Assembly (NCBI GenBank): GCA_030150565.1
Contig: JASLFR010000011.1
Location: forward strand, 1-12,735
DNA length: 12,735 nucleotides
Source of the DNA: Cardiobacteriales bacterium
Lineage (GTDB): Bacteria; Pseudomonadota; Gammaproteobacteria; Cardiobacteriales; Wohlfahrtiimonadaceae
Direction: 5' to 3'
Both the position numbers and the translations under genes were made by a program. Below the pieces are notes generated by a model, which ran no database searches, was not told where the DNA came from, and was given only the letters and a program-made list of their open reading frames with translations. Shown here piece by piece: positions 7,090 to 12,735 of the stretch. Position 1 is the stretch's first letter, and the number at the start of each line of letters is the position of its first letter.

Positions 7090-8355
7090 ATGAGAAAAGT
7101 ATGGAGCTGGTATCTCAACCACTCATTCATGTCTAAAATTACTGTCGGATTTGTTACAGGGGTAATTGTTGCTCTTCTTTTAGGAGCACAGGGGCAGATA
7201 TTTGCCCCTCTTGGGCAGATCTTTATGAATCTATTGCAGATGATTGTGATCCCGCTCCTCTTTCTCTCTCTAGTTGTTGCAGTGAATCACTCAAATCCCC
7301 ACGAATTGGGAAGAATTGGAATGAAGATATTTCCATATTACTTCATCTCCATTGCCCTCTCCGTCATTATGGGGATTATTATCGCTAAATTGATCAATCC
7401 AGGAGCGGGGCTCACTTTACCAACAGAAGCTCAGATCACTCTTCCTGATCGCCCCGATGCATTAACGATTCTTATCAATATAATCCCCGCAAATCTGATT
7501 AAAGCTTTTGTAGAAGGGAATGTTCTCTCTATTGTTTTTGTTGCGCTTATTGGTGGTTTAGCTGTGCTCTATATGCGCTATTCAGAGAATGAGCCCCAAA
7601 GAGAGATGGGCAATAGATTGATGGATTTAGCAGATGCTCTAAATGAGCTCACATTACGCATTCTAAATGGGGTATTACAATACGCACCCTTTGGAATCTT
7701 TGGAATTACCGCATCAACAATCGGCACGCAAGGCTGGGAGACAATCGTTGCATTAGGGAAATTTCTCATCACTGCCTACATCGGCGTTCTATTCCTCTTT
7801 ATTCTGCTCTATCCACTCATTTTAAGATTCTTTAAAGTTCCTGTACTTAAATTTTACCGAGATATAAAAGAGGCGATGATGACCTCATTTGCCACCTGTA
7901 GCAGTTTAGGTACGCTCCCTATCACAATTAAAGCTGCAGAAAAAGCGGGGATCAGTCCACAAGTAGCCAATTTAACCCTACCGATTGGGGCGACTGTAAA
8001 TATGAATGGGACAGCCCTTAGATTAGGGGTTGCTATTGTATTCGCCTCCGAAATCATGGGATTAGATCTCGCGCTTAGCGAAATTATCACCACCATCGTG
8101 ATCGGAACCCTTATCTCTGTTGGAACCGCTGGAGTTCCTGGAGCAGGATTGATTGCAATGTCGATCGTCTTCACACATGCAGGACTACCCATTGAGATTG
8201 TCGCTCTAACCGCTGGTGTTAATGTCCTTCTCGATATGATCTTCACCTTAGCAAACGTTACAGGCGATCTTGTTGGTGCCAAGATCGTCGATCAGTCGGA
8301 GAAGCGTTATGAAGCTCGTCAACAATTGATCGTAAGCGAATCTAATACTCTATAG
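7090..8355 (+). CDS. Dicarboxylate/amino acid:cation symporter (DAACS, GltP/DctA-like)
   Basis: The product is a 421-residue inner-membrane secondary transporter of the DAACS (glutamate/aspartate/C4-dicarboxylate) family. Hallmarks are the re-entrant hairpin motif CSSLGTLP (here SFATCSSLGTLPITIKAAEK), the cation-binding GATVNMNGTAL in TM7, the GVPGAGLIA hairpin 2, and LLDMIFTLANVTGDL in TM8. These are intact, so it should be active. The substrate cannot be read directly; glutamate, aspartate, succinate or the pathway-related 2-aminoadipate are all plausible. I chose the ATG at 7090 with AAGGA (7078-7082) and a short spacer. The longer in-frame GTG at 7024 lies inside the upstream hairpin and adds an unrelated 22-residue leader. 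It is the last gene of the plus-strand cluster. Confidence 0.88.
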   Translation: MRKVWSWYLNHSFMSKITVGFVTGVIVALLLGAQGQIFAPLGQIFMNLLQMIVIPLLFLSLVVAVNHSNPHELGRIGMKIFPYYFISIALSVIMGIIIAKLINPGAGLTLPTEAQITLPDRPDALTILINIIPANLIKAFVEGNVLSIVFVALIGGLAVLYMRYSENEPQREMGNRLMDLADALNELTLRILNGVLQYAPFGIFGITASTIGTQGWETIVALGKFLITAYIGVLFLFILLYPLILRFFKVPVLKFYRDIKEAMMTSFATCSSLGTLPITIKAAEKAGISPQVANLTLPIGATVNMNGTALRLGVAIVFASEIMGLDLALSEIITTIVIGTLISVGTAGVPGAGLIAMSIVFTHAGLPIEIVALTAGVNVLLDMIFTLANVTGDLVGAKIVDQSEKRYEARQQLIVSESNTL

Positions 8356-8435
8356 AAAAGGGGTAATGAAGAGAGAAAGAGACTCAGAAGCAATAAAGAG
8401 CCCTCTCCTCTCACTAGAGTAACAATACAAATTGT

Positions 8436-8495
8436 GCAATCGATCGATAGGTCCTCCAAAGATGACTCATAAGCCTATCGGTCGATTGCCTTTTT
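8436..8495 (+). terminator. Intrinsic terminator after the symporter gene
   Basis: GCAATCGATCGATAGG (8436-8451) pairs with CCTATCGGTCGATTGC (8474-8489), a 16-bp stem with one G-U pair and a 22-nt loop, followed by C and TTTTT (8491-8495). It ends the pipecolate cluster transcript 80 bp after the last stop codon. Confidence 0.85.
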
Positions 8496-8527
8496 ATTGG
8501 CTGTACTTTTTTTATAGAGAAACAGAA

Positions 8528-8552
8528 AAGGGGGCGTTTTAGACGCCCCCTT
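8528..8552 (-). terminator. Intrinsic terminator of the TPP-enzyme gene (possibly bidirectional)
   Basis: AAGGGGGCGT (8528-8537) pairs perfectly with ACGCCCCCTT (8543-8552) around a 5-nt loop. Read on the minus strand it lies 22 bp past the TPP-enzyme stop codon and is followed by TTTTCTGTTT. On the plus strand the tail TTCTCT is weaker, so it may back up the preceding terminator between these convergent units. Confidence 0.8.
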
Positions 8553-8574
8553 CTCTATCCCTTCCAATTATTGC

Positions 8575-10266
8575 TTAACACTCCTGCTCTTTAGCTAGAC
8601 GCGCTTCAGCCAATGCACGAATTTCAGAGAGGGTTAAGGTGGGTGTGATCGCTTCAGGATCGATATAACAGTGAATAATCGTCGGCCGATTGCTCTCAAC
8701 TGCACGCTCCCACGCCGCTTCAAACTCATCATTGCTATGAACGCTCTCCCCTCTGCCGCCAAACGCTTTTGCGTACTCAGCAAAATTGGGGTTCTTCAAG
8801 GAGGTAGCCGTAACCCTTGCAGGATAGCTCTGCTCCTGATGCATGCGGATTGTTCCATACATCGAATTATCTACCACCACTACAATGATAGGGATATTGA
8901 ATTGAACCGCCGTTGCAAACTCCTCTCCTGTCATCATAAAATCGCCATCCCCTGCAAAGCAGACAACGATCTTTTCAGGATGGAGATGCTTCGCCGCAAT
9001 CGCGGCTGGTAACCCATACCCCATCGTTCCTGATGTGGGGGCGAGTTGCGTTCCATACGCTCTAAAGTGGTGGAATCGGTGAATCCACGTTGCATAATTT
9101 CCAGCCCCATTGGTAAAGATACTCTCTTTCGGGAGCTTTTTATTGAGATAATCCATCACCTGCCCCATCTGTAAGGTGCCTGGTGTCTCAATTCCTTCTG
9201 TATCTCGCCATGCAAGATACGCTTGACGATCCCTCATCACGATGTTGGACCAATTATTCTGAATCTCAATCTCTTCAAGCGCCCGAATGAAGTGGGTCGG
9301 TTCAGCATTGATCGCTAAATCTGCTTGATAGACGCGGTTGAGCTCAGAGATATCCGCATGAATATGGATCAGCGTCTGTTTTGGAACGGGAATATTGAGA
9401 AGCTCATAATTTTGAGAAGGATTCTCTGAAAAGCGCCCACCAAAGAGGATTACAAGATCAGCCTCTTTAATTCGCTCTTTTAGATAGGGGTTGATACCAA
9501 GCCCAACATCACCGATAAAACAATCATGATCTGTAGAGAAGAGCATCTGTCTACGGAATTGGACTGCCGTTGGGATATTGTACTGCTCTGAAAAGGCTTC
9601 AATCGCGCGGCTACTCTCTTCGCTCCATTTAGAGCCCCCCAAAATCATAATTGGGTTGCGGGATTGACTCAGTAGATTTTGGAATCGGCGCATATCGTGG
9701 CGTGATGGGGCGATCTCAACAGGTTGCACCTCATTACAATCTGCTACCTCTGCACGCTCCACTAACATATTTTCAGGTAGAGCGATCACAACAGGGCCTG
9801 GACGCCCAGAAGTGGCGATATGGAAGGCGCGCGCCACAATCTCAGGGATCCGTTCAACATCATCAATCTCAGTCACCCATTTCACATGCTCGCTCAAAAG
9901 CGCACGATAATTCACCTCTTGGAATCCTTCACGCTCCCGAATTTTGGTATCGATCTGCCCCACAAAGACGATCATTGGGGTGGAATCCTGTTGCGCAATA
10001 TGAACGCCACTCATCGCATTCACAAATCCTGGAGCGCGCGTCACAAAACAGATGCCTGGACGATTGGTTAATTTTCCATACGCCTCTGCCATCATCGAAG
10101 CGCCCCCTTCATGGCGACAGGTAATTAGCTCAATGGGTGAATCGTGAAGCGCATCAAGCACCGCAAGATAGCTCTCACCTGGGACACAATAACCACGATC
10201 AACCCCTTGAATTAGTAGCTGATCAACCAATATCTCTCCGCCTGTTCGACGTTTATTGCAACTCAT
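8575..10266 (-). CDS. Stand-alone acetolactate-synthase-like thiamine pyrophosphate enzyme, function unknown
   Basis: The 563-residue protein has the three-domain layout of the IlvB/POX/benzoylformate decarboxylase superfamily. Counting from the upstream Met at 10269, the N-terminal pyrimidine-binding domain carries the activating Glu in CRHEGGASMMAEAYG (E54), followed by FVTRAPGFVNAMSG and QQDSTPMIVFVGQ. A central domain spans about 190-335. The C-terminal domain has SGTMGYGLPAA (413-423) and the TPP/Mg motif GDGDFMM with N468. No regulatory small subunit (IlvN/IlvH) is adjacent, so it is probably not the anabolic acetolactate synthase; a 2-oxoacid decarboxylase, carboligase or lyase is more likely. 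Two tandem ATGs exist; the one at 10266 gives a 7-nt spacer from AAAGGAG (10280-10274), against 4 nt for 10269. The LysR gene lies upstream on the same strand. Confidence 0.85.
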   Translation of the reverse strand: MSCNKRRTGGEILVDQLLIQGVDRGYCVPGESYLAVLDALHDSPIELITCRHEGGASMMAEAYGKLTNRPGICFVTRAPGFVNAMSGVHIAQQDSTPMIVFVGQIDTKIREREGFQEVNYRALLSEHVKWVTEIDDVERIPEIVARAFHIATSGRPGPVVIALPENMLVERAEVADCNEVQPVEIAPSRHDMRRFQNLLSQSRNPIMILGGSKWSEESSRAIEAFSEQYNIPTAVQFRRQMLFSTDHDCFIGDVGLGINPYLKERIKEADLVILFGGRFSENPSQNYELLNIPVPKQTLIHIHADISELNRVYQADLAINAEPTHFIRALEEIEIQNNWSNIVMRDRQAYLAWRDTEGIETPGTLQMGQVMDYLNKKLPKESIFTNGAGNYATWIHRFHHFRAYGTQLAPTSGTMGYGLPAAIAAKHLHPEKIVVCFAGDGDFMMTGEEFATAVQFNIPIIVVVVDNSMYGTIRMHQEQSYPARVTATSLKNPNFAEYAKAFGGRGESVHSNDEFEAAWERAVESNRPTIIHCYIDPEAITPTLTLSEIRALAEARLAKEQEC

Positions 10267-10286
10267 CATATCGCTCCTTTCTACCG

Positions 10287-10303
10287 TTCATCTTCTCGAT
10301 GAA
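10287..10303 (-). repeat. Small hairpin in the TPP-enzyme leader
   Basis: TTCATC (10287-10292) and GATGAA (10298-10303) form a perfect 6-bp stem with a 5-nt loop, 6 bp upstream of the ribosome binding site of the TPP-enzyme gene. The function is unknown. Confidence 0.3.
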
Positions 10304-10353
10304 TCTTCTTATCGCTAAATAGATTTCGCCATCTCGCCCCTACTCCATCATGG

Positions 10354-10375
10354 TCTAATAGGGCGTTACTTTAGA
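10354..10375. promoter_or_regulatory. Candidate LysR operator TCTAA-N12-TTAGA
   Basis: A perfect 5-bp inverted repeat with 12 bp between the arms lies in the 204-bp gap between the LysR gene and the TPP-enzyme gene, about 85-105 bp upstream of the TPP-enzyme start. LysR proteins usually bind interrupted palindromes of this size (T-N11-A type). The match is short and may be chance. Confidence 0.25.
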
Positions 10376-10473
10376 TGACTCCTCTTTTAGTATGAAAGGG
10401 GGGGCGTAAGAAGAAAAGCGAAATTAAGAGATAGGGTTATGAGTTATTTTCCGAGATAAATTCCCCCACTTCT

Positions 10474-11412
10474 CTACTCCTCTCTTGGATAGAGGCAACG
10501 CTTTCCAGGCTCCTTCCCTGCAATATAATCTTCAATCCATCGGGTCACTTTTTTAATCTTTGGCTCCTCACGGTGGCTCTTGAAATAGGCCATGTAGTAG
10601 CTCCCTGTCCCCTCTAAAACATGCTCAGAGGCGTAAGTTAACGCCCCACTATCGAGAGAACTTTGCACCAATACCCTTGGAACGAGCGCTAATCCACACC
10701 CCCCTTCCGCAGCACTAATACAGGCAGACCAGCTCTCAAAGATAAGGGAGCGGTAACTATCGGGGTAGATCTTCTCAAATTTATTGAAAAACTGATCCCA
10801 CGCATTTAAGCGAGAACGGCACTCAATGAGCCGATTTTGATAGTAGATATCTAAAGAATCCCCCTCATTACGCACAATCTGATCAAGTAGATCGGGGTGG
10901 CAGACAGGGACCATCTCCTCAGCAAAGAGCTCAATCGCCTCCACATTGTGCCACCCCCCTGTTCCATACATAAAAGCGACATCCACCTCTATATTGCTCA
11001 GATCCGCAGGCATTAAGAAGTCGTAGAAAGCGAGCTGAATATTTCCATGCGTTGCGGTAAACCCCTTAAGCGCATCCACCAACCAGTGGGAGCAGAGTGT
11101 GGGGTGGGAGGCGATCTTAATCACCTCTTCAAAATTACCGTACGAAAGCATCTCTTGAGAGGTCTCCTCAATCTCTCGCAAAATACGGTTGACTCGCCTT
11201 AAATAGATCTCCCCTGCTGGAGAGAGCTCCAAGCGTTGGCGGGTACGGATAAAGAGCTGCACCTGTAGCGAGCTCTCTAGAAGAGCGACCTGCTTACTAA
11301 TTGCACTCTGCGTTAAGTTCAACTCCTCAGCTGCGAGCGTAAAACTAAGATGTTTGGCAGAGACTTGAAAACAGCGCATCGTGTGGGTGGTGGGTAGATA
11401 GAGTCGGCTCAT
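10474..11412 (-). CDS. LysR-type transcriptional regulator
   Basis: The 312-residue protein has full LTTR length. The N-terminal winged helix-turn-helix spans about residues 9-67 and includes FTLAAEELNLTQSAISKQ (30-47) and the wing region LELSPAGEIYL. A linker helix (about 70-92) leads to a periplasmic-binding-protein-like effector domain from about 95 to 300. The pattern of the HTH resembles the GcvA/AmpR branch. It acts as a DNA-binding activator or repressor responding to a small ligand, which cannot be named from sequence. The downstream same-strand TPP-enzyme gene, 204 bp away, is the most likely target; control of the pipecolate cluster is possible but not shown. The ATG at 11412 is preceded by AAGGAGGA (11425-11418) with a 5-nt spacer. 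Confidence 0.9.
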   Translation of the reverse strand: MSRLYLPTTHTMRCFQVSAKHLSFTLAAEELNLTQSAISKQVALLESSLQVQLFIRTRQRLELSPAGEIYLRRVNRILREIEETSQEMLSYGNFEEVIKIASHPTLCSHWLVDALKGFTATHGNIQLAFYDFLMPADLSNIEVDVAFMYGTGGWHNVEAIELFAEEMVPVCHPDLLDQIVRNEGDSLDIYYQNRLIECRSRLNAWDQFFNKFEKIYPDSYRSLIFESWSACISAAEGGCGLALVPRVLVQSSLDSGALTYASEHVLEGTGSYYMAYFKSHREEPKIKKVTRWIEDYIAGKEPGKRCLYPREE

Positions 11413-11452
11413 AAATATCCTCCTTCATTATTATTTCTATCGTTATCCCCCC

Positions 11453-11458
11453 ATTATA
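11453..11458 (-). promoter_or_regulatory. Putative -10 element for the LysR gene
   Basis: On the minus strand this is a perfect TATAAT, placing a start about 35 nt upstream of the LysR start codon. No good -35 hexamer lies 16-18 bp upstream, so the promoter may be weak or activator dependent. Confidence 0.35.
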
Positions 11459-11504
11459 AACGGAAATGAGAAATACCCTTTATTCGTTCCACGCTTCGGG
11501 TATA

Positions 11505-11524
11505 TTGATTAAGATAAAAATCAA
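11505..11524. promoter_or_regulatory. Inverted repeat TTGATT-N8-AATCAA in the divergent LysR / macroglobulin region
   Basis: A perfect 6-bp inverted repeat with 8-bp spacer lies about 40 bp upstream of the macroglobulin start codon. A TATAAA-like -10 for that gene sits at 11540-11545, without a clear -35. The repeat could bind a regulator, perhaps the divergent LysR product, or be chance in AT-rich DNA. Confidence 0.3.
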
Positions 11525-11563
11525 CCTCATTAGATTCTATATAAAATAGTTAAAGGCGAAATG

Positions 11564-12735
11564 ATGAAAAAAAGACCGTTGGCTCTCCTCCTTCCCCTTC
11601 TTCTCTCCCCAGCCATTGCAGAGATTCACTCAATCAATGTTGCCAAAATTGAAGGGGAGCAGACGATCTCCATCTTCTTTGAGAAACCTCAAACCTTCAC
11701 TAAAGAGGAGGCGAACCGTCAATTTATCATCGGCACACCCCCCAACTATTATGATGAGGAGGGAAATTACAATCCTGATGCGAAACCGACCCCCTACACC
11801 AAAGGGGAGTGGCGCTTAAGTAAAGATGGCACTCGCCTTAGCTACAGCCCGATCGAAGCGGGCAGTTACATCGTTCAAAATAGTGGCTATCCAGATCGCA
11901 CCTATCAATCGCTCTACTTAGGGAGCCCGAGCGCTTCAATCAATATCTCAGGGATTGGCCCTGTTCTCCCCATCACTCAACGGGCGTTAGAACTTGAAAC
12001 GCTTGGAGTGGAGGGGATCGACGTACAATTTTACGCAATAGAGAACCCCGCCCACTTCTTTAAATCTAACTATATCAATACCAATCTCTCCCGCTGGGAT
12101 CTTGATCGTTTAAGAGAGAGCATCGAACCGACGCTGATGTTGCGTTACGATCTACCAAAAAGTGGGGAGAGACTTCAAAAAGAGACCCTCCAACTCCCAA
12201 TCGATAAGCAGTTGAAAGCGGGTGCCTACTTAGTCACTGTGGGGGAAGCGGGAGCGCAGAGCGGTTCGATCGAATCGCGCATTATCTTCTTAACCGATAT
12301 TGGGCTCCATCTTCATAAGTATGATGAGAAGACACTCCTCGTTGCTAACCACTTCTCAACCCTTGAGCCCCTTAAAGAGGGGTCTGTTGAGATCTGGCGG
12401 GAAGAGAAGGGAAAGCTCTCCATTCTCCCTCAAGAGTGCACCTTTAAGGAGGGCGCCTGCACCATTGAGACACCGCTAAAAGATTCCGACATTCTTGTAG
12501 TCCATTCAGGAGAGGATCGCTCAATCCTCCCTATTCGTGAACGGGCGCTCGATCTTAATGATCAGCCGACACTTGGAGAGGCGTACCAATCCCAAGAGAT
12601 TCATCTCTATAGCAATCGTCAGCTCTACCGCCCTGGCGAGGAGGCGATTATCAATCTACTGCTCCGTTCAGATGAGGGGGAGATACTCCCAAAACAGAGC
12701 TTAAACTTAATCGTTAAAAATCCTAGCGGGCGCAA
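11564..12735 (+). CDS. Bacterial alpha-2-macroglobulin family protein (partial, N-terminal part)
   Basis: The frame is open from 11561/11564 to the window edge, giving about 390 residues of a protein that normally exceeds 1,500. The N-terminus is a Sec signal peptide: basic MKKR, a leucine-rich core, and cleavage probably after SPAIA. There is no lipobox cysteine, so the product should be soluble in the periplasm, unlike the lipoprotein form in E. coli (YfhM). The domain around residue 350 has the family's MG2-type signature NRQLYRPGEE, following N-terminal MG1-like beta-rich sequence. Such proteins are thought to trap foreign proteases and usually pair with penicillin-binding protein 1C; that gene and the thioester region would lie beyond the window. 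The second ATG (11564) gives a better 7-nt spacer from AAGG (11553-11556) than 11561. Confidence 0.85.
   Translation, partial: MKKRPLALLLPLLLSPAIAEIHSINVAKIEGEQTISIFFEKPQTFTKEEANRQFIIGTPPNYYDEEGNYNPDAKPTPYTKGEWRLSKDGTRLSYSPIEAGSYIVQNSGYPDRTYQSLYLGSPSASINISGIGPVLPITQRALELETLGVEGIDVQFYAIENPAHFFKSNYINTNLSRWDLDRLRESIEPTLMLRYDLPKSGERLQKETLQLPIDKQLKAGAYLVTVGEAGAQSGSIESRIIFLTDIGLHLHKYDEKTLLVANHFSTLEPLKEGSVEIWREEKGKLSILPQECTFKEGACTIETPLKDSDILVVHSGEDRSILPIRERALDLNDQPTLGEAYQSQEIHLYSNRQLYRPGEEAIINLLLRSDEGEILPKQSLNLIVKNPSGR

Noticed and set aside
7854..8282. 142-codon open frame on the minus strand inside the symporter gene
   Set aside because: It is fully antisense to conserved DAACS motifs, with no ribosome binding site or recognisable product.
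9651..10124. 157-codon open frame on the plus strand inside the TPP-enzyme gene
   Set aside because: It is antisense to conserved TPP-enzyme sequence, with composition unlike a real protein.
11616..11819. 67-codon open frame in the macroglobulin region
   Set aside because: It is an out-of-frame shadow of the alpha-2-macroglobulin gene, whose correct frame starts at 11564 with a signal peptide.

Overview
The window looks like a chromosomal segment of a Gram-negative bacterium, most likely a gammaproteobacterium. The reasons are strong AGGAGG-type ribosome binding sites, a periplasmic bacterial alpha-2-macroglobulin gene, a LysR regulator and a Pseudomonas-type pipecolate catabolic gene set. 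Genus cannot be fixed from the sequence alone. No tRNA, rRNA, insertion sequence, CRISPR array or phage gene was seen.

Layout: (1) 1-900, minus strand: 5' part of a YkvI-family (LeuT-fold) membrane protein that runs off the left edge. (2) 901-1385: a 485-bp divergent intergenic region with a possible structured leader RNA in front of the next gene. (3) 1386-8355, plus strand: five genes, namely an ALDH7-type aldehyde dehydrogenase (amaB-like), an NhaC-family antiporter, a DpkA-type Δ1-piperideine-2-carboxylate reductase, an AmaA-type FAD L-pipecolate oxidase and a GltP/DctA-type amino acid or dicarboxylate symporter. Stem-loops lie in most of the gaps and a strong intrinsic terminator follows the last gene. 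(4) 8575-11412, minus strand: a stand-alone acetolactate-synthase-like thiamine pyrophosphate enzyme preceded by a LysR regulator. (5) 11564 to the right edge, plus strand: the 5' part of an alpha-2-macroglobulin family gene with a signal peptide.

Working together (inference from family assignments): DpkA would reduce Δ1-piperideine-2-carboxylate, the product of D-lysine oxidation, to L-pipecolate. AmaA would oxidise L-pipecolate to Δ1-piperideine-6-carboxylate (in equilibrium with 2-aminoadipate semialdehyde). The ALDH7 enzyme would oxidise that to L-2-aminoadipate. This is the D-lysine/pipecolate branch of lysine catabolism known from Pseudomonas putida, here interleaved with two secondary transporters. 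The first step (D-amino-acid oxidation or racemisation) and the aminoadipate aminotransferase are not in the window.

The convergent LysR/TPP-enzyme pair is a separate transcription unit. Its reaction is unknown; a role downstream in 2-oxoacid metabolism is possible but unproven. The most unusual items are the possible switch-like leader upstream of the dehydrogenase, the nested hairpin between the oxidase and the symporter, the NhaC protein embedded in the pathway, and the orphan TPP enzyme.
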